NCBI RefSeq assembly: GCF_001646785.1
Contig: NZ_LRRH01000061.1
Location: 114,979 to 178,978 of the forward strand
From: Rhodococcus phenolicus
GTDB lineage: Bacteria > Actinomycetota > Actinomycetes > Mycobacteriales > Mycobacteriaceae
Length of the DNA: 64,000 bases
Reading direction: 5' to 3'
Part shown: in pieces, positions 1 to 11,954 of the stretch
Layout of the letters: each line of letters begins with the position of its first letter
Position numbering within the stretch: the first letter of the stretch is position 1
Translations under genes and position numbers: made by a program
The notes under the pieces: model-generated
Seen by the model: the letters and a program-made list of their open reading frames with translations, nothing else
Database searches by the model: none
Told to the model about the DNA's origin: nothing

Positions 1-819
1 GCACCCGGATTCACGGCGGGCGCGGTGGCGGTGTTCGTCGGGGCCGGCTTCATCGGCGGTCTCGTCGGCGGCATCATCGCCGGTTTCGCCGCCTTGTGGG
101 TGGGCCGGATTCCGCTCCCGGTGTGGGCGCGCGGACTCAAGCCGGTCGTGATCATCCCGCTGCTCGCCACGCTCATCGTCGGTGCCCTGATGTTCCTGGT
201 ACTCGGCCGGCCGCTGGCCGCGATCACCACCGGGCTCACCGACTGGCTCAACAGCCTGTCCGGCGGCTCCGCGGTGATCCTCGGCATGATCCTCGGCCTG
301 ATGATGTGCTTCGACCTCGGGGGCCCGGTCAACAAGGCCGCCTATGCGTTCGCCGTCGCCGGCCTGGCCGTCGACAACCACGCGTCGCTGCAGATCATGG
401 CCGCGGTCATGGCCGCAGGCATGGTGCCGCCGCTGGCGATGGCCCTGTCGTCGACCCTGCGGCCGACGCTCTACAGCCCCGCGGAACGCGAGAACGGCAA
501 GGCAGCCTGGCTGCTGGGCGCCTCGTTCATCTCCGAGGGCGCCATCCCGTTCGCCGCAGCCGACCCGTTCCGGGTGATTCCGTCGATGATGATCGGCGGA
601 GCCGTGACCGGTGCGATCGTGATGGCGACGGACGTCACCCTCACCGCGCCCCACGGTGGTGTGTTCGTGATCTTCGCGATGGACCGCGTCCTGTGGTTCT
701 TCGTCGCGCTGGCCGCGGGCACCGTCATCGGCGCCCTGTGCGTCACGCTCGCCAAGGAAGTCAAACGCCCCGCCCACCTGACCGCCACCGCGCCGGCCGC
801 CCGGCCGGTCGCCGCCTGA
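1..819 (+). CDS. PTS fructose transporter, EIIC membrane domain (5' end outside the window)
   Basis: Membrane channel part of a fructose-type phosphotransferase permease, which imports the sugar while it is phosphorylated. The open frame runs in from base 1, so only the last 272 residues are visible. They are strongly hydrophobic with several membrane helices, and contain the family signature EGAIPFAAADPFRVIPS (about residues 179-195 of the visible part) followed by APHGGVF. The C-terminus after the last helix is short, with no EIIA or EIIB domain in the visible part. HPr follows 36 bp downstream on the same strand, as in actinobacterial fru operons. The fructose assignment rests on the family signature; the exact sugar is inferred. 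Confidence 0.88.
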   Translation, partial: APGFTAGAVAVFVGAGFIGGLVGGIIAGFAALWVGRIPLPVWARGLKPVVIIPLLATLIVGALMFLVLGRPLAAITTGLTDWLNSLSGGSAVILGMILGLMMCFDLGGPVNKAAYAFAVAGLAVDNHASLQIMAAVMAAGMVPPLAMALSSTLRPTLYSPAERENGKAAWLLGASFISEGAIPFAAADPFRVIPSMMIGGAVTGAIVMATDVTLTAPHGGVFVIFAMDRVLWFFVALAAGTVIGALCVTLAKEVKRPAHLTATAPAARPVAA

Positions 820-855
820 CCCGCCGAACCCGTTCGACCGATCGAAGGAGAACCC

Positions 856-1113
856 ATGTCCAGCACCACCGTCGCCGTCGGCTCGTCCATCGGCCTCCAC
901 GCCCGTCCCGCCGGAATCATCGCCGATGCCGTCGTCGAGGCCGGTGTTCCGGTCACCCTCGCCGTGGACGGCGGCGAACCCGTCGACGCGGGCTCCGCGC
1001 TGATGATCATGACGCTCGGCGCCACCCAGGGCACGGCCGTCACCGTCACCTGTGACGACGACGCCGTACTCGCGAAGATCGCCGAACTCGTGGTCGCCGA
1101 CCTCGACGCCTGA
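856..1113 (+). CDS. ptsH: Phosphocarrier protein HPr
   Basis: Soluble 85-residue phosphocarrier that passes phosphate from enzyme I to the sugar-specific EIIA/EIIB domains. The active-site histidine is His15 in GLHARPA, and the regulatory serine region is Ser47 in the SALMIMTLGA segment. Length and motif placement match the family exactly. A ribosome-binding site GAAGGAG lies 6 bases before the ATG. It follows the EIIC gene by 36 bp, so it is probably the last gene of the fructose PTS operon. It converges on the minus-strand gene ending at 1120, with only 6 bp between the two stop codons. Confidence 0.95.
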   Translation: MSSTTVAVGSSIGLHARPAGIIADAVVEAGVPVTLAVDGGEPVDAGSALMIMTLGATQGTAVTVTCDDDAVLAKIAELVVADLDA

Positions 1114-1119
1114 CCGGTA

Positions 1120-2189
1120 TCAGCGACCCGCCGACGCCCGGCCCCGAGCCGGGCGTCGGCGTCTGCGCCACCACCAACCCGCCGCGACGGCCACGACCAG
1201 CGCCGCCGCGGCCGCGGCCACCGACACTTCGGCGACCGCGACGCCGCGCGTCCCGGATGCGGTGGTCTCCGGGGGCTCGAACAAACCGGTCACACCGCGC
1301 CACACCCGGATCTGCGGCAACGGCCCCCCGTCGGCCTCGGAGGCCGTGAGCAGATCACCGTCCGGGGTGAACGCGATCGCCTCGCCCTGCGGCTCGCCGA
1401 CGACCGGGATCCGCAGTTGCGGGCCGGCGGCGAGTGCCGCGGCGAGGTCGCCGTCCGGCGCGTGGAACAGGTACACATCGGTGTAGGTGCGCACGGCCGC
1501 GACCGTGCCCTCGCCACCGAGCGCGCCCCCGGTGATCAGGGTCGACGAGCCCCCGGCGAGCGGTCCGCCCGGCGTGTCGGTGGGTCCGAGCCGGAGGGTG
1601 CCGACCTCTTCGAGCGGATTCGGGCCGGGCGACGCGAGGTCCCCCAGGGTCTTTCCACCTGCAGGCCGGTACACGGTGCTCGCCCCGAACAGTGCCTTGG
1701 ACACGATCAGCGGCACACCGTCGCGGCCGATCAGCACGGTCTCGGCATCCCGGGCACCGGACGGGTATGTCAGGCGGTAGAGCTCACCGGCCCCGGTGTC
1801 GGGATCGAGGGAGATCAGCGCCACCGTCTCCCGTCGCGCGGCGTTGTCGCCGATGTCGGCCAGCCACAACCGCTGATCGGGACCGGCAGCGAGGTCCTCC
1901 ACGTCGTACGGGTCGACGGGTGCGGAGATCCGCCGCACCGTCGAGCAGTCCCCGGCCAGTTCGACAACCGATTCGTCGGCTCCGGCATCGGGTACCGCGA
2001 ACAGGCGGCCGTCGAGCATCACCAGTCCGGACAGTTCCGTGAGGCCGGCGTCGGAGGGGGTGCACAGCACCCCCTCCTGCACATCCGCGACCGGCACATC
2101 CCCGGGGTCGGCCACTGCAGGAGTCGCGGCGCCGAGCGCAGCCGCCAGCACGATCGTCACCGCGACCGGCGCGGCCCCCGGCACCCGCA

Positions 2190-2190
<1 letters not shown>
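1120..2190 (-). CDS. Secreted, C-terminally anchored protein of unknown function, probably a beta-propeller
   Basis: 356 residues. A signal peptide (about residues 1-27, ending AVADPGD) is followed by a roughly 280-residue extracellular region with repeated strand-turn phrases such as GPDQRLWLADIGD and AIAFTPDGDLLTASEADG, which look like propeller blades. A C-terminal hydrophobic helix (about 315-338) precedes an arginine-rich tail, a typical stop-transfer anchor. No catalytic motif is recognised. The GTG start overlaps the TAG stop of hflX by one base, so the two are very likely co-transcribed and translationally coupled. Function unknown; the propeller fold is inferred from sequence texture, not from a domain match. 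Confidence 0.75.
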
Positions 2191-3659
<1,469 letters not shown>

Positions 3660-3732
3660 ACAGGATCCATGGTCCCACGCCACCGGAGTCCGTGCATTCG
3701 AGTTTTTCCCGGCATCCCGGACATACCGGGAT

Positions 3733-4599
3733 TCAGGAGAGCGCCGACCACCACGCGTCCGAGATCGTCCCGGTCGCGACCAGCACGGACGGGCCGCGCA
3801 GGGACGCCCGCGCATCCTCGATCCGCACCTCCACCGCCCCGCCGGGTATCCGGACCTGAACGACGCCGGAGTCGGCTCCGTCGAAGCGCAGCGCGGCCGT
3901 CGCCGCGGCCACGGTCCCGGTGCCGCACGACCTGGTCTCCCCCACACCCCGCTCGTGGACGCGCATCTCGACCGCTCCCGACGTGATCGGGGTGAGGAAC
4001 TCGATGTTCACCCCGTGCGGGAAGAAGCCGGGATCGAAACCGGGAGCGGACAGGTCCAGCGCGGCCAGACCGGTTCCCGCGAACTGCGGGTCGACGCACG
4101 CCAGGTGCGGGTTTCCGACGTCGACGCCCAGGCCCTTGTACACGCGGCCCTCGACGGTCGCGGCGGACTCCCCCAGCTCCCGCACGACACCCATGTCGAC
4201 GGTGACCTCGCCGTCGACCGGTCCGGCGGCGTGCACCTGTACGGGCTTACCCCCGGCGCGGCTGCCGACCACGAACTCGGTGCGGTTCTCGAAACCCTGG
4301 GCGCACAGGTAGTGCGCGAAGACGCGGACACCGTTGCCGCACATCTCGGCGATCGAGCCGTCGCCGTTGCGGTAGTCCATGAACCAATCGTCGGCGCCCG
4401 TGCCGTCGGGCAGTGCCGCGAGCACACCCCGATCCACGAGCGCGCCGGCCCGCGCGACCCGCAGGATGCCGTCGGCGCCGAGACCGCGGCGACGGTCGCA
4501 CAACGCGGCGACGCGCTCGGGCGCGAGGTCCAGCCGGGCGTCGGGATCGGGAAGAATCACGAAATCGTTCTCGGTGCCGTGCCCTTTGCTGAACTCCAT
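3733..4599 (-). CDS. dapF: Diaminopimelate epimerase
   Basis: Cofactor-independent racemase that converts LL-diaminopimelate to the meso form for lysine and peptidoglycan synthesis. Both catalytic cysteines are present: Cys87 in EMCGNG and the second near residue 226 in ETRSCGTGT. The length of 288 residues and this cysteine spacing agree with the mycobacterial enzyme. The ATG at 4599 lies 5 bp after the miaA stop, so the pair is translated from one message. dapA and dapB of the same pathway lie farther along in this window as separate units. Confidence 0.96.
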   Translation of the reverse strand: MEFSKGHGTENDFVILPDPDARLDLAPERVAALCDRRRGLGADGILRVARAGALVDRGVLAALPDGTGADDWFMDYRNGDGSIAEMCGNGVRVFAHYLCAQGFENRTEFVVGSRAGGKPVQVHAAGPVDGEVTVDMGVVRELGESAATVEGRVYKGLGVDVGNPHLACVDPQFAGTGLAALDLSAPGFDPGFFPHGVNIEFLTPITSGAVEMRVHERGVGETRSCGTGTVAAATAALRFDGADSGVVQVRIPGGAVEVRIEDARASLRGPSVLVATGTISDAWWSALS

Positions 4600-4604
4600 G
4601 CCGC

Positions 4605-5531
4605 TCAGCTTATCGAGCCGCTCGACGCGGCCACGATGCGCAGGGCCGTGGCCGTCAGGTCCGGATCGGCGCCGTCGAGCCAGTTGACGCGCGGATCGCG
4701 CCGGAACCACGATCGCTGCCGCCGGACGTAGCGGCGGGTGCCGATGAACGTGCGCTCCCGCGCGTGATCGAGATCGCAGTCGCCGTCCAGGTATTCGAGG
4801 ACCTGGGCGTACCCGATGGCCCGTTTGGCGGTCACCCCGTCGCGCAGGCCGTGGTCGAGCAGGCCCCGCACCTCGTCCACGAGTCCGCGCTCGAACATCA
4901 GGTCGGTTCGCCGCGCGATGCGCTCGTCGAGTTCGGCGGTGTCCCGGTCCACGCCGAGGATCACCGTGCCCCAGCGGGGCTCGCCGCGCTGCGGCTGCGA
5001 CGCGGCGAACGGCCGGCCGGTCAGTTCGACCACCTCGAGCGCCCGCACCATGCGGCGGCCGTCGGTCGGCAGGATCGTGGCGGCCGCGACCGGGTCGGCC
5101 TGCTGCAGCGCCGCGTGCACCGCCGCCGGTCCCCCGTCCGCCAGCACCGCCTCCCATTTGGCGCGGACCTGCGGGTCCGTCGCCGGGAACTCCCATTCGT
5201 CGAGCAGCGACTGCACGTACATCATCGACCCGCCGACGACGACGGGGACGGAGCCGCGTGCGCGGATCGCCTCGATGTCCGCGATGGCGGCCTCCTGATA
5301 ACGGGCGACCGTGGCGGTGTCGACGACGTCGAGCACATCGAGCTGATGGTGCGCGATGCCCCGGCGTTCGGCGACGGTCAGCTTCGCGGTGCCGATGTCC
5401 ATGCCGCGGTACTGCTGCATCGCGTCGATGTTGACGATCTCGCCACCGAGTGCGCACGCCAGGTCCAGACCCAGATCGGATTTGCCGGTGGCGGTCGGGC
5501 CGACGACCGCGACGGGGACCGGCGCGGTCAC
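4605..5531 (-). CDS. miaA: tRNA dimethylallyltransferase
   Basis: Transfers a dimethylallyl group to N6 of adenosine 37 in tRNAs reading codons that start with U, giving i6A37. P-loop GPTATGKSD occupies residues 11-19; the substrate-binding segment [17 protein letters not shown] and the basic [17 protein letters not shown] near the C-terminus are typical. 308 residues, normal length. The GTG start overlaps the TGA stop of the upstream gene (GTGA), so translation is coupled. miaB, which acts next on i6A37, lies 3 kb away, as in mycobacteria. Confidence 0.96.
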   Translation of the reverse strand: MTAPVPVAVVGPTATGKSDLGLDLACALGGEIVNIDAMQQYRGMDIGTAKLTVAERRGIAHHQLDVLDVVDTATVARYQEAAIADIEAIRARGSVPVVVGGSMMYVQSLLDEWEFPATDPQVRAKWEAVLADGGPAAVHAALQQADPVAAATILPTDGRRMVRALEVVELTGRPFAASQPQRGEPRWGTVILGVDRDTAELDERIARRTDLMFERGLVDEVRGLLDHGLRDGVTAKRAIGYAQVLEYLDGDCDLDHARERTFIGTRRYVRRQRSWFRRDPRVNWLDGADPDLTATALRIVAASSGSIS

Positions 5532-6250
5532 GGCCGCCAGGTCCCGACGTGATAGCCGACGCCGTACGGTGCGCCGCTGTAGGCGATCTTCACCGCGCTC
5601 GGGGCCGCGCCGAACGCGCCGGCGAGCACCTGCCATGCGGCGCGACCGTCGAGGACGATCTCGGCGCAGTGGTCGGGGTCGAGCGAGGTCAGTGCCGGCG
5701 GGTCCCCGGCCGCGAGCGCGGCGGTCAGGTCCGTCTCGACGGCCTCGGCGCGCGCGTCGAACGCGCCCGGCGCCTTCGCGGTGAGGGTCGCGGCACCGTC
5801 GGCGATCACCAGCAACCCACGCGGGGTTTCGCCCTCGTCCAGCCCGGCGCGCAGCCGCCGGCCGAGCGCCGTGCACTCGTCGCGGGCCGCATCGGCCGGC
5901 ACGACGTGGACGTCCGCGCGGACGGCGGGGGCGACACGGTCGCGCAACCAGCCCGCGATCAGCGCGGGCAACGGCAGCCCGGGGTCGGCGTCGCCGGTCG
6001 CCTCCGGTCCGAGCTCGGCCCGGACGTCCGCACCGTAGCCGCGGAAGGACCCGGAGGCGGTGGGTGTGACCCGTGCCGGGGCCGGACCGGTTCCGACGAC
6101 GGTCCAGTCCGCACAGTCCGCGATCTCGGACACCGCGGTGAGCGCGGCGGCACGCAGCTCGTCGGTCTCGTCTGCGGCGAGGCCGTTCAGCTCGGGCACG
6201 AGGAGAGGCGGGGACGGCACGAATACCGCAGCGATCAGCACACGAGCCAC
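5528..6250 (-). CDS. Conserved protein of the Rv2728c type, class III extradiol dioxygenase-like fold suspected
   Basis: 240 residues, alanine-rich, no signal peptide or membrane segment. By position (directly upstream of miaA) and texture it matches the conserved mycobacterial gene Rv2728c. The start [18 protein letters not shown] and the later [12 protein letters not shown] and [16 protein letters not shown] recall the LigB-like class III extradiol dioxygenase fold, but I cannot point to a complete metal-binding triad, so an enzymatic role is unproven. Starts at GTG 6250; a second GTG at 6243 is possible. It overlaps miaA by four bases (GTGA). The constant linkage suggests a role alongside tRNA A37 modification, which is inference. 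Confidence 0.72.
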   Translation of the reverse strand: MARVLIAAVFVPSPPLLVPELNGLAADETDELRAAALTAVSEIADCADWTVVGTGPAPARVTPTASGSFRGYGADVRAELGPEATGDADPGLPLPALIAGWLRDRVAPAVRADVHVVPADAARDECTALGRRLRAGLDEGETPRGLLVIADGAATLTAKAPGAFDARAEAVETDLTAALAAGDPPALTSLDPDHCAEIVLDGRAAWQVLAGAFGAAPSAVKIAYSGAPYGVGYHVGTWRP

Positions 6251-6392
6251 GGTAGTCGACCGGACCCGCCGCCCCGCGAGGGTGCGACCTGTTTCAATAG
6301 TGGACGGACGTCGTCGCGGGTGGACCCGCGGCGGACCTACGGATGAGCCATGCGACCAGGCAGCCGTGCCGCGCGGCAGAGATGAGGACCCG

Positions 6393-7799
6393 ATGACCGA
6401 CCCCAACGCACAGGACACGAGCGCAACTCGAGAATCCGGTGCCGTGCCGGCACCCGCGGCTCCGAAACCGGCCGCCCCCACACCCGGGGGTCCGCGCCCG
6501 GGCGCCCCGCGCCCCGGTGCCGAGCCCGCCCCGAAACCGCACCCGGTGGCCTCGCACGTGCATGCTGCGGCTCCGGCGGTGCCCGCGAGCGACCCGAGCC
6601 TGTACGGCCGGGTCGACGAGGACGGCACCGCGTGGGTGATCACCGCCGAGGGTGAGCGGTGCATCGGTTCGTGGCAGGCCGGTGACGCGGCCGAAGGCCT
6701 CGCACACTTCGGGCGGCGTTTCGACGATCTCGCAACCGAGGTCGCGATCCTCGAGTCCCGGCTGACCTCGGGTTCCGGCGACGCGAAGAAGACGCGGGCC
6801 GCCGCGGAGGCACTGGCCGAGTCGCTGCCGACGGCTGCGGTGATCGGCGACCTCGACGGGTTGGCCGCACGGCTCGCAACGATCGTCGCGGACTCGGAGA
6901 AGGCCGCCACCGCCGCCAAGCACGAGAAGGAACACCAGCGGGCGGAGAACACCGCCCGCAAGGAGGCGCTCGCCGCGGAGGCCGAGCAGATCGGCGCCGA
7001 ATCCACCCAGTGGAAGTCCGCCGGAGACCGGCTGCGGGAGATCCTCGACGAGTGGAAGACCATCCGCGGGGTGGACCGCAAGGTCGACGACGCGCTGTGG
7101 CGGCGTTACTCGAAGGCCCGGGAGGCGTTCAATCGTCGCCGCGGTGCGCACTTCGCCGAACTCGACCGCGAACGGGCCGCCGCGAAGGGCCGCAAGGAGG
7201 AACTCGTCGCGCGCGCGGAGGCGCTGCAGGATTCGGCCGATTGGGGGGCGACCGCTGCTGCGTTCCGCGATCTGCTGACCGAGTGGAAGGCTGCCGGCCG
7301 GGCACCCCGCGAGGCGGACGACCAGCTGTGGAAGCGCTTCAAGGGCGCCCAGGACGTGTTCTTCGCGGCCCGCAACGCCGCGACCGCGGAACGCGACGCG
7401 GAGTTCGAGGACAACGCCCGAGCGAAGGAGGCGCTGCTCGCGGCCACCACGATCGATCCGGAGGGTGACATCGACGTCGCCCGCACGCAGTTGCGGGAGC
7501 TGCAGGACCGGTGGGAGGCGATCGGGAAGGTTCCGCGCGAGCGGGTGCACGACCTCGAGGGCCGGCTCCGGGCGATCGAGAAGCAGGTGCGCGAAGCGGC
7601 CGAGTCCGAATGGCGGCGTACCGACCCCGAAGCGCTGGCCCGTGCCGCGCAGTTCCGTGAGCGGGTGCGCCAGTTCGAGGAACAGGCCGCGAAGGCGACT
7701 GCCGCGGGACGCGCGAAGGATGCGGAAAAGGCACTGGCGCAGGCGCAGCAGTGGCGTGAATGGGCCGACGCGGCCGAAGGCGCCGTCGGCGAGCGCTGA
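6393..7799 (+). CDS. DUF349 domain protein
   Basis: 468 residues. The N-terminal 60 or so are a proline/alanine-rich, probably disordered leader ([15 protein letters not shown]). The rest is a highly charged, helical coiled-coil protein with tandem DUF349 repeats, recognisable by recurring phrases: [39 protein letters not shown] and [19 protein letters not shown]. Corresponds by position to Rv2731 of M. tuberculosis. The biochemical role is unknown; DUF349 proteins have been linked to RNA or ribosome-related functions in other bacteria. ATG 6393 follows GAGGA. It diverges from the miaA-dapF-hflX block across a 142-bp promoter region and ends at a strong hairpin. Confidence 0.88.
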   Translation: MTDPNAQDTSATRESGAVPAPAAPKPAAPTPGGPRPGAPRPGAEPAPKPHPVASHVHAAAPAVPASDPSLYGRVDEDGTAWVITAEGERCIGSWQAGDAAEGLAHFGRRFDDLATEVAILESRLTSGSGDAKKTRAAAEALAESLPTAAVIGDLDGLAARLATIVADSEKAATAAKHEKEHQRAENTARKEALAAEAEQIGAESTQWKSAGDRLREILDEWKTIRGVDRKVDDALWRRYSKAREAFNRRRGAHFAELDRERAAAKGRKEELVARAEALQDSADWGATAAAFRDLLTEWKAAGRAPREADDQLWKRFKGAQDVFFAARNAATAERDAEFEDNARAKEALLAATTIDPEGDIDVARTQLRELQDRWEAIGKVPRERVHDLEGRLRAIEKQVREAAESEWRRTDPEALARAAQFRERVRQFEEQAAKATAAGRAKDAEKALAQAQQWREWADAAEGAVGER

Positions 7800-7816
7800 C
7801 CCGGGGCTCGGACGGA

Positions 7817-7852
7817 AAACCCCGCATCACCGGAACCGGTGATGCGGGGTTT
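7817..7852. terminator. Bidirectional intrinsic terminator hairpin
   Basis: Perfect inverted repeat with 17-bp arms (7817-7833 and 7836-7852), A-rich on the left and T-rich on the right. It lies between the stop codons of two convergent genes, the DUF349 gene and the membrane-protein gene, so it can end transcripts from either side. Confidence 0.88.
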
Positions 7853-7882
7853 CGCTGTGCCGGACTCGCTACGGGCGGTTCG

Positions 7883-8464
7883 TCACCGGTCGTCGCCGAA
7901 CAGTCCCTTCCGTTCCTCCTCGGCGGCGGCCCGGCGGAGTTCCTCCTCCGCGGCCAGCTGCAGCGAGGTGCGCGCCCACACGACACGCGTCCAGTGGAAG
8001 GTCAGGACCATCACGGCGAACCAGCCGAGGACGAGGCCGAACCCGGGGCCGGACGCCGTCGATTCGACCGGCAGCGTCTGCCGGCTCCAGATCGAGAGCA
8101 TGCCGAAGACGATGGAGACCGCGGATCCCGCCAGGGCCAGCCACGCGAGCACCCACTTGCGGGTGAGCAACGCCAGGATCGAGCACACACCACCGAAGAC
8201 CAGCGCCAGCCACACGAAGATGCGGGAGGGCAGCGCGATGTCCTCGGCGACGGCATCCTGCCCGAACGACAGGATCTCCCATCCGTTGGCCGCCCCGGCG
8301 TGCGGGAGGCTGAAGGATCCGAGCAGCACCAGCACCGCGACGGCGACGACCAGCGCCCGCGCGCCGGGATCGATCTCGCTCGCGATCTTGCGTTCCGCCT
8401 GCTCGAGGTCTGCGCGGACCTCGTTCATCGGGTCGTTCACGCCGTCGTCGTGTGCGGCGCTCAT
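7883..8464 (-). CDS. Conserved four-helix membrane protein (Rv2732c type)
   Basis: 193 residues. A charged cytoplasmic N-terminus (about 1-35) is followed by four hydrophobic segments (around 37-55, 82-101, 104-125 and 143-160) and a charged helical tail ([18 protein letters not shown]). No catalytic motif. Its ATG overlaps the TGA stop of miaB (ATGA), so it is translated from the miaB message. The same coupling partner is found in mycobacteria (Rv2732c next to Rv2733c). Function unknown; a membrane role connected with the miaB operon is only suggested by linkage. Confidence 0.8.
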   Translation of the reverse strand: MSAAHDDGVNDPMNEVRADLEQAERKIASEIDPGARALVVAVAVLVLLGSFSLPHAGAANGWEILSFGQDAVAEDIALPSRIFVWLALVFGGVCSILALLTRKWVLAWLALAGSAVSIVFGMLSIWSRQTLPVESTASGPGFGLVLGWFAVMVLTFHWTRVVWARTSLQLAAEEELRRAAAEEERKGLFGDDR

Positions 8465-9999
8465 GCGTCACATCCCATCTGTGTCGGAAGGGGTTCGGGA
8501 ACCCCGATCTTCGGCAGCCCCAACCCGACGCCGATCGGCGGGGTCTTGGGCATGCGTCCCTGCTCGAAATGGTCGCCCGCCCGCGTGCGGCGGTGCGTCA
8601 GGATCGGGGTGTCGGCCACCAGGTGGTGCGGTGCCGCATCGCTGATCACGATCGTGACGATGTCGCCGGGACGAACGGCACCGTCGACGTTTCCGTCCGG
8701 GCGGAAGTGCACCAGGCGGCCGTCCCGGGCGCGGCCGCTCATCCGCGCGGTCTCGGCGTCCTTGCGGCCTTCGCCCGCGGCGACCAGCAACTCGACCTCG
8801 GTGCCGACGAGCTTGCGGTTCTCCTCGAGGGTGATCCGTTCCTGCAGCGCGATCAGCCGCTCGTAGCGTTCCTGCACGACCGCCTTGGGGAGCTGGCCGT
8901 CCATGTCCGCGGCGGGGGTGCCGGGGCGCTTGGAGTACTGGAAGGTGAACGCGCTGGTGAAGCGGGCCTTCTCGACGACGTCGAGCGTGTCCTGGAAGTC
9001 CTCTTCGGTCTCGCCGGGGAACCCGACGATGATGTCGGTGGTGATCGCCGCGTGCGGCATCGCGGCCCGCACCCGCTCGATGATCCCGAGGAACTTCTCC
9101 TTGCGGTAGGACCGGCGCATCGCGCGCAGAACCCGGTCGCTGCCGGATTGCAGCGGCATGTGCAACTGCGGGCACACGTTGGGGGTCTGCGCCATCGCCT
9201 CGATCACGTCGTCGGTGAACTCCGCCGGATGCGGCGACGTGAACCGGACGCGTTCGAGACCCTCGATCTGCCCGCACGCGCGCAGCAGCGCGGCGAACGC
9301 GCCGCGGTCGCGGGGCTGATCGGGATCGGCGAAGGACCGGCCGTAGGAGTTCACGTTCTGCCCGAGCAGCGTCACCTCGAGCACGCCCTCGTCGACGAGG
9401 GCCTGCACCTCGGCGAGGATGTCTCCGGGCCGCCGGTCGACCTCCTTGCCGCGCAGCGACGGCACGATGCAGAAGGTGCAGGTGTTGTTGCAGCCGACGG
9501 AGATCGACACCCATCCGGCGTAGGCGGACTCACGTTTGGCAGGCAGGGTCGACGGAAACGCGTCGAGGGATTCGAGAATCTCCACCTCGGCCCTGCGATT
9601 GTGCCGGGCGCGGTCGAGCAGCGCCGGCAGGTTGCCGATGTTGTGGGTGCCGAACACCACATCGACCCAGGGCGCCTTCTTCACGACGACGTCGCGGTCC
9701 TTCTGGGCGAGGCATCCACCGACGGCGATCTGCATGTTCGGGTTCTCGTCCTTGACCGGACGCAGATGGCTGAGGTTGCCGTACAGCTTGTTGTCGGCGT
9801 TCTCCCGCACCGCGCAGGTGTTGAAGACGACCAGGTCCGGAGAGCCCCCGGGGGCGACCTTCGCGAAGCCCGCCTCCTCCAGCAGACCCGAGAGCCGCTC
9901 CGAGTCGTGCACGTTCATCTGGCAGCCGTACGTGCGAACCTCGTAGGTTCGGGCGTCGGCCGGGGAGTCGGAGATGGTTTCATCGTCGATCAATGACAC
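8461..9999 (-). CDS. miaB: tRNA-2-methylthio-N6-dimethylallyladenosine synthase
   Basis: Radical-SAM methylthiotransferase that converts i6A37 to ms2i6A37 in tRNA. The N-terminal UPF0004 domain has the first cluster cysteine in [13 protein letters not shown]; the radical-SAM CxxxCxxC motif is [12 protein letters not shown] near residue 170; the rest includes [15 protein letters not shown] and a C-terminal TRAM domain. 512 residues, the same as the mycobacterial protein. The GTG start at 9999 has only a weak ribosome-binding site. First gene of a two-gene operon with the membrane protein, divergent from gluA. Confidence 0.96.
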   Translation of the reverse strand: MSLIDDETISDSPADARTYEVRTYGCQMNVHDSERLSGLLEEAGFAKVAPGGSPDLVVFNTCAVRENADNKLYGNLSHLRPVKDENPNMQIAVGGCLAQKDRDVVVKKAPWVDVVFGTHNIGNLPALLDRARHNRRAEVEILESLDAFPSTLPAKRESAYAGWVSISVGCNNTCTFCIVPSLRGKEVDRRPGDILAEVQALVDEGVLEVTLLGQNVNSYGRSFADPDQPRDRGAFAALLRACGQIEGLERVRFTSPHPAEFTDDVIEAMAQTPNVCPQLHMPLQSGSDRVLRAMRRSYRKEKFLGIIERVRAAMPHAAITTDIIVGFPGETEEDFQDTLDVVEKARFTSAFTFQYSKRPGTPAADMDGQLPKAVVQERYERLIALQERITLEENRKLVGTEVELLVAAGEGRKDAETARMSGRARDGRLVHFRPDGNVDGAVRPGDIVTIVISDAAPHHLVADTPILTHRRTRAGDHFEQGRMPKTPPIGVGLGLPKIGVPEPLPTQMGCDA

Positions 10000-10146
10000 G
10001 TCTCAGGGTAGCTCAGGCCCGGGACTGCGCCGCATCTGCCCTGGTCGGGCGACCACACCTGCCCCTGTCGCAAAAGTTCCGTTTCCCGCCGCGCGTCGCG
10101 CCGCGAAATCCGGTCCTGTGCGGCTGCCACGGCATAGGGTCCCACC

Positions 10147-10932
10147 ATGGCACCAGAGGCTGTCGCTCCGGAGAATGCTCCCCGCGGGGAGACACCGTCG
10201 TCGATGATCTCGATGACGGACGTGAACAAGCATTTCGGATCCCTGCACGTGCTGCAGGACATCGATCTGGAGATCCCGCGCGGGCAGGTGGTGATCGTGC
10301 TGGGGCCGTCGGGTTCTGGCAAGTCCACCCTGTGCCGCACCATCAACCGACTCGAACCGATCGATTCCGGGCGGATCGAGGTCGACGGCAAGGTTCTGCC
10401 CGCCGAGGGCAAAGCCCTGGCTGCCCTACGCGCCGACGTGGGCATGGTGTTCCAGTCCTTCAACCTGTTCGCCCACAAGACGATCCTCGAGAACGTCATG
10501 CTCGCACCGCTCAAGGTCCGCGGGAAGAAGAAGGAACAGGCGAAGAAGGACGCACTCGCACTGCTCGAGCGGGTCGGGATCGCCAACCAGGCGGAGAAGT
10601 ATCCGGCCCAGTTGTCGGGCGGCCAGCAGCAGCGCGTCGCCATCGCCCGGGCCCTGGCGATGAACCCCAAGGTGATGCTGTTCGACGAGCCGACATCCGC
10701 ACTGGACCCCGAGATGGTCCAGGAGGTGCTCGACGTGATGACCTCGCTCGCGAAGGAAGGCATGACGATGCTGGTCGTCACCCACGAGATGGGTTTCGCC
10801 CGCAAGGCCGGCGACCGCGTGCTGTTCATGGCGGACGGTCAGATCGTCGAGGACACCGATCCGACCACGTTCTTCACCGCCCCCGAGTCCGATCGGGCGA
10901 AGGACTTCCTCGGCAAGATCCTCAGCCACTGA
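10147..10932 (+). CDS. gluA: Glutamate ABC transporter ATP-binding protein
   Basis: ATPase that drives high-affinity glutamate uptake. Walker [10 protein letters not shown] is at residues 53-61, followed by Q-loop region VFQSFNLF, signature LSGGQQQR, Walker [13 protein letters not shown] and switch histidine in VTHEMGFA. Closely resembles GluA of Corynebacterium glutamicum. Begins at ATG 10147, preceded by AGGG; the family core starts at an in-frame ATG at 10204 ([12 protein letters not shown]), so the first 19 residues may be an extension or over-called. First gene of gluABCD, divergent from miaB. Confidence 0.95.
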   Translation: MAPEAVAPENAPRGETPSSMISMTDVNKHFGSLHVLQDIDLEIPRGQVVIVLGPSGSGKSTLCRTINRLEPIDSGRIEVDGKVLPAEGKALAALRADVGMVFQSFNLFAHKTILENVMLAPLKVRGKKKEQAKKDALALLERVGIANQAEKYPAQLSGGQQQRVAIARALAMNPKVMLFDEPTSALDPEMVQEVLDVMTSLAKEGMTMLVVTHEMGFARKAGDRVLFMADGQIVEDTDPTTFFTAPESDRAKDFLGKILSH

Positions 10933-11008
10933 TCTCCCGGAGTCGCCGGCGCCGCCGACCCGTCCGACGAACAGCCCACCCAGCCCCCGACCACTGGAGG
11001 TAGTCCGA

Positions 11009-11842
11009 ATGAAACTGTCCCGCTCCATCCGCCTGGGCATCGGAGCGATCGCCGTAGCGCTCGCCGCCACCGCATGTGGCGGCGACGAACAGCGCAGCGC
11101 CCTCGAATCCGCCGAGGCCGGGAACCTCACCATCGGCATCAAGTTCGATCAGCCCGGCCTCGGGCTGCGGAACCCGGACGGCACCTTCACCGGATTCGAC
11201 GTCGACGTCGCCAAGTACGTCGCCGATCAGCTCGGCGTCACCGAGGAGAACATCACGTTCAAGGAGGCGCCGTCCGCCCAGCGCGAGACGCTCATCCAGA
11301 ACGGTGAGGTCGACTACATCGTGGGCACCTACTCGATCACCGACACCCGCAAGGAGAAGGTGGACTTCGCCGGTCCCTACTTCATCGCCGGTCAGTCGCT
11401 GCTGGTGCGTTCCGACAACACCGACATCACCGGCCCCGAATCGCTGAACAACAACAAGAAGCTGTGCTCGGTGAAGGGCTCGACTCCCGCACAGAACGTC
11501 AAGGACAAGTTCGCGCAGCAGGTGCAGCTGCAGGAGGTCGACACCTACTCGGCGTGCGTGGAACTGCTCCGCAACGGCAGCGTCGACGCCCTGACCACCG
11601 ACGACATCATTCTCGCCGGATACGCCGCGCAGTACCCCGGTGAACTCAAGGTCGTCGGTGAGCCGTTCACGACCGAGCGTTACGGCATCGGCCTGGCCAA
11701 GGGCGACGAGGCGTCCCGCACCGCGATCAACGAGGCCATCACCGAGATGATCGCGAGCGGCGCGTGGCAGGCCGCCTTCGACGCCAACTTCGGCGATTCC
11801 GGCTACCAGCCCTCGCCCGAGAACCCGCCGACCGTCGAGTGA
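11009..11842 (+). CDS. gluB: Glutamate ABC transporter substrate-binding lipoprotein
   Basis: Extracytoplasmic receptor of the glutamate transporter. The lipoprotein signal ends in LAATAC with lipidated Cys23; the 254-residue mature part is a bilobed type-3 solute-binding domain (GFDVDVAKYVADQLGV, then GEVDYIVGTYSITDTRKEKVDFAGPY given here only by its ends GEVDYIVG and VDFAGPYF). 277 residues in total. GGAGGTAG lies upstream of ATG 11009. It is separated from gluA by 76 bp and from gluC by 112 bp carrying a strong hairpin, a usual way to make more binding protein than permease. Confidence 0.95.
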   Translation: MKLSRSIRLGIGAIAVALAATACGGDEQRSALESAEAGNLTIGIKFDQPGLGLRNPDGTFTGFDVDVAKYVADQLGVTEENITFKEAPSAQRETLIQNGEVDYIVGTYSITDTRKEKVDFAGPYFIAGQSLLVRSDNTDITGPESLNNNKKLCSVKGSTPAQNVKDKFAQQVQLQEVDTYSACVELLRNGSVDALTTDDIILAGYAAQYPGELKVVGEPFTTERYGIGLAKGDEASRTAINEAITEMIASGAWQAAFDANFGDSGYQPSPENPPTVE

Positions 11843-11847
11843 CCCTT

Positions 11848-11889
11848 CCGATCCGGCCGGCCCGGGGAACGACGGACCGGCCGGATCGG
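11848..11889 (+). promoter_or_regulatory. Stem-loop between gluB and gluC
   Basis: Perfect 13-bp inverted repeat (11848-11860 and 11877-11889) with a 16-base loop, starting 6 bases after the gluB stop. There is no T-tract. Inside an operon, after the binding-protein gene, such a structure usually stabilises the upstream mRNA or acts as a partial terminator, lowering permease expression relative to gluB. The role is inferred from position. Confidence 0.65.
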
Positions 11890-11954
11890 CGACGACCGTC
11901 CCCGGCCCCGCCGAGGGCACTGCCCGGTGTCGAACCGAGACCTGGAGCTGATCT

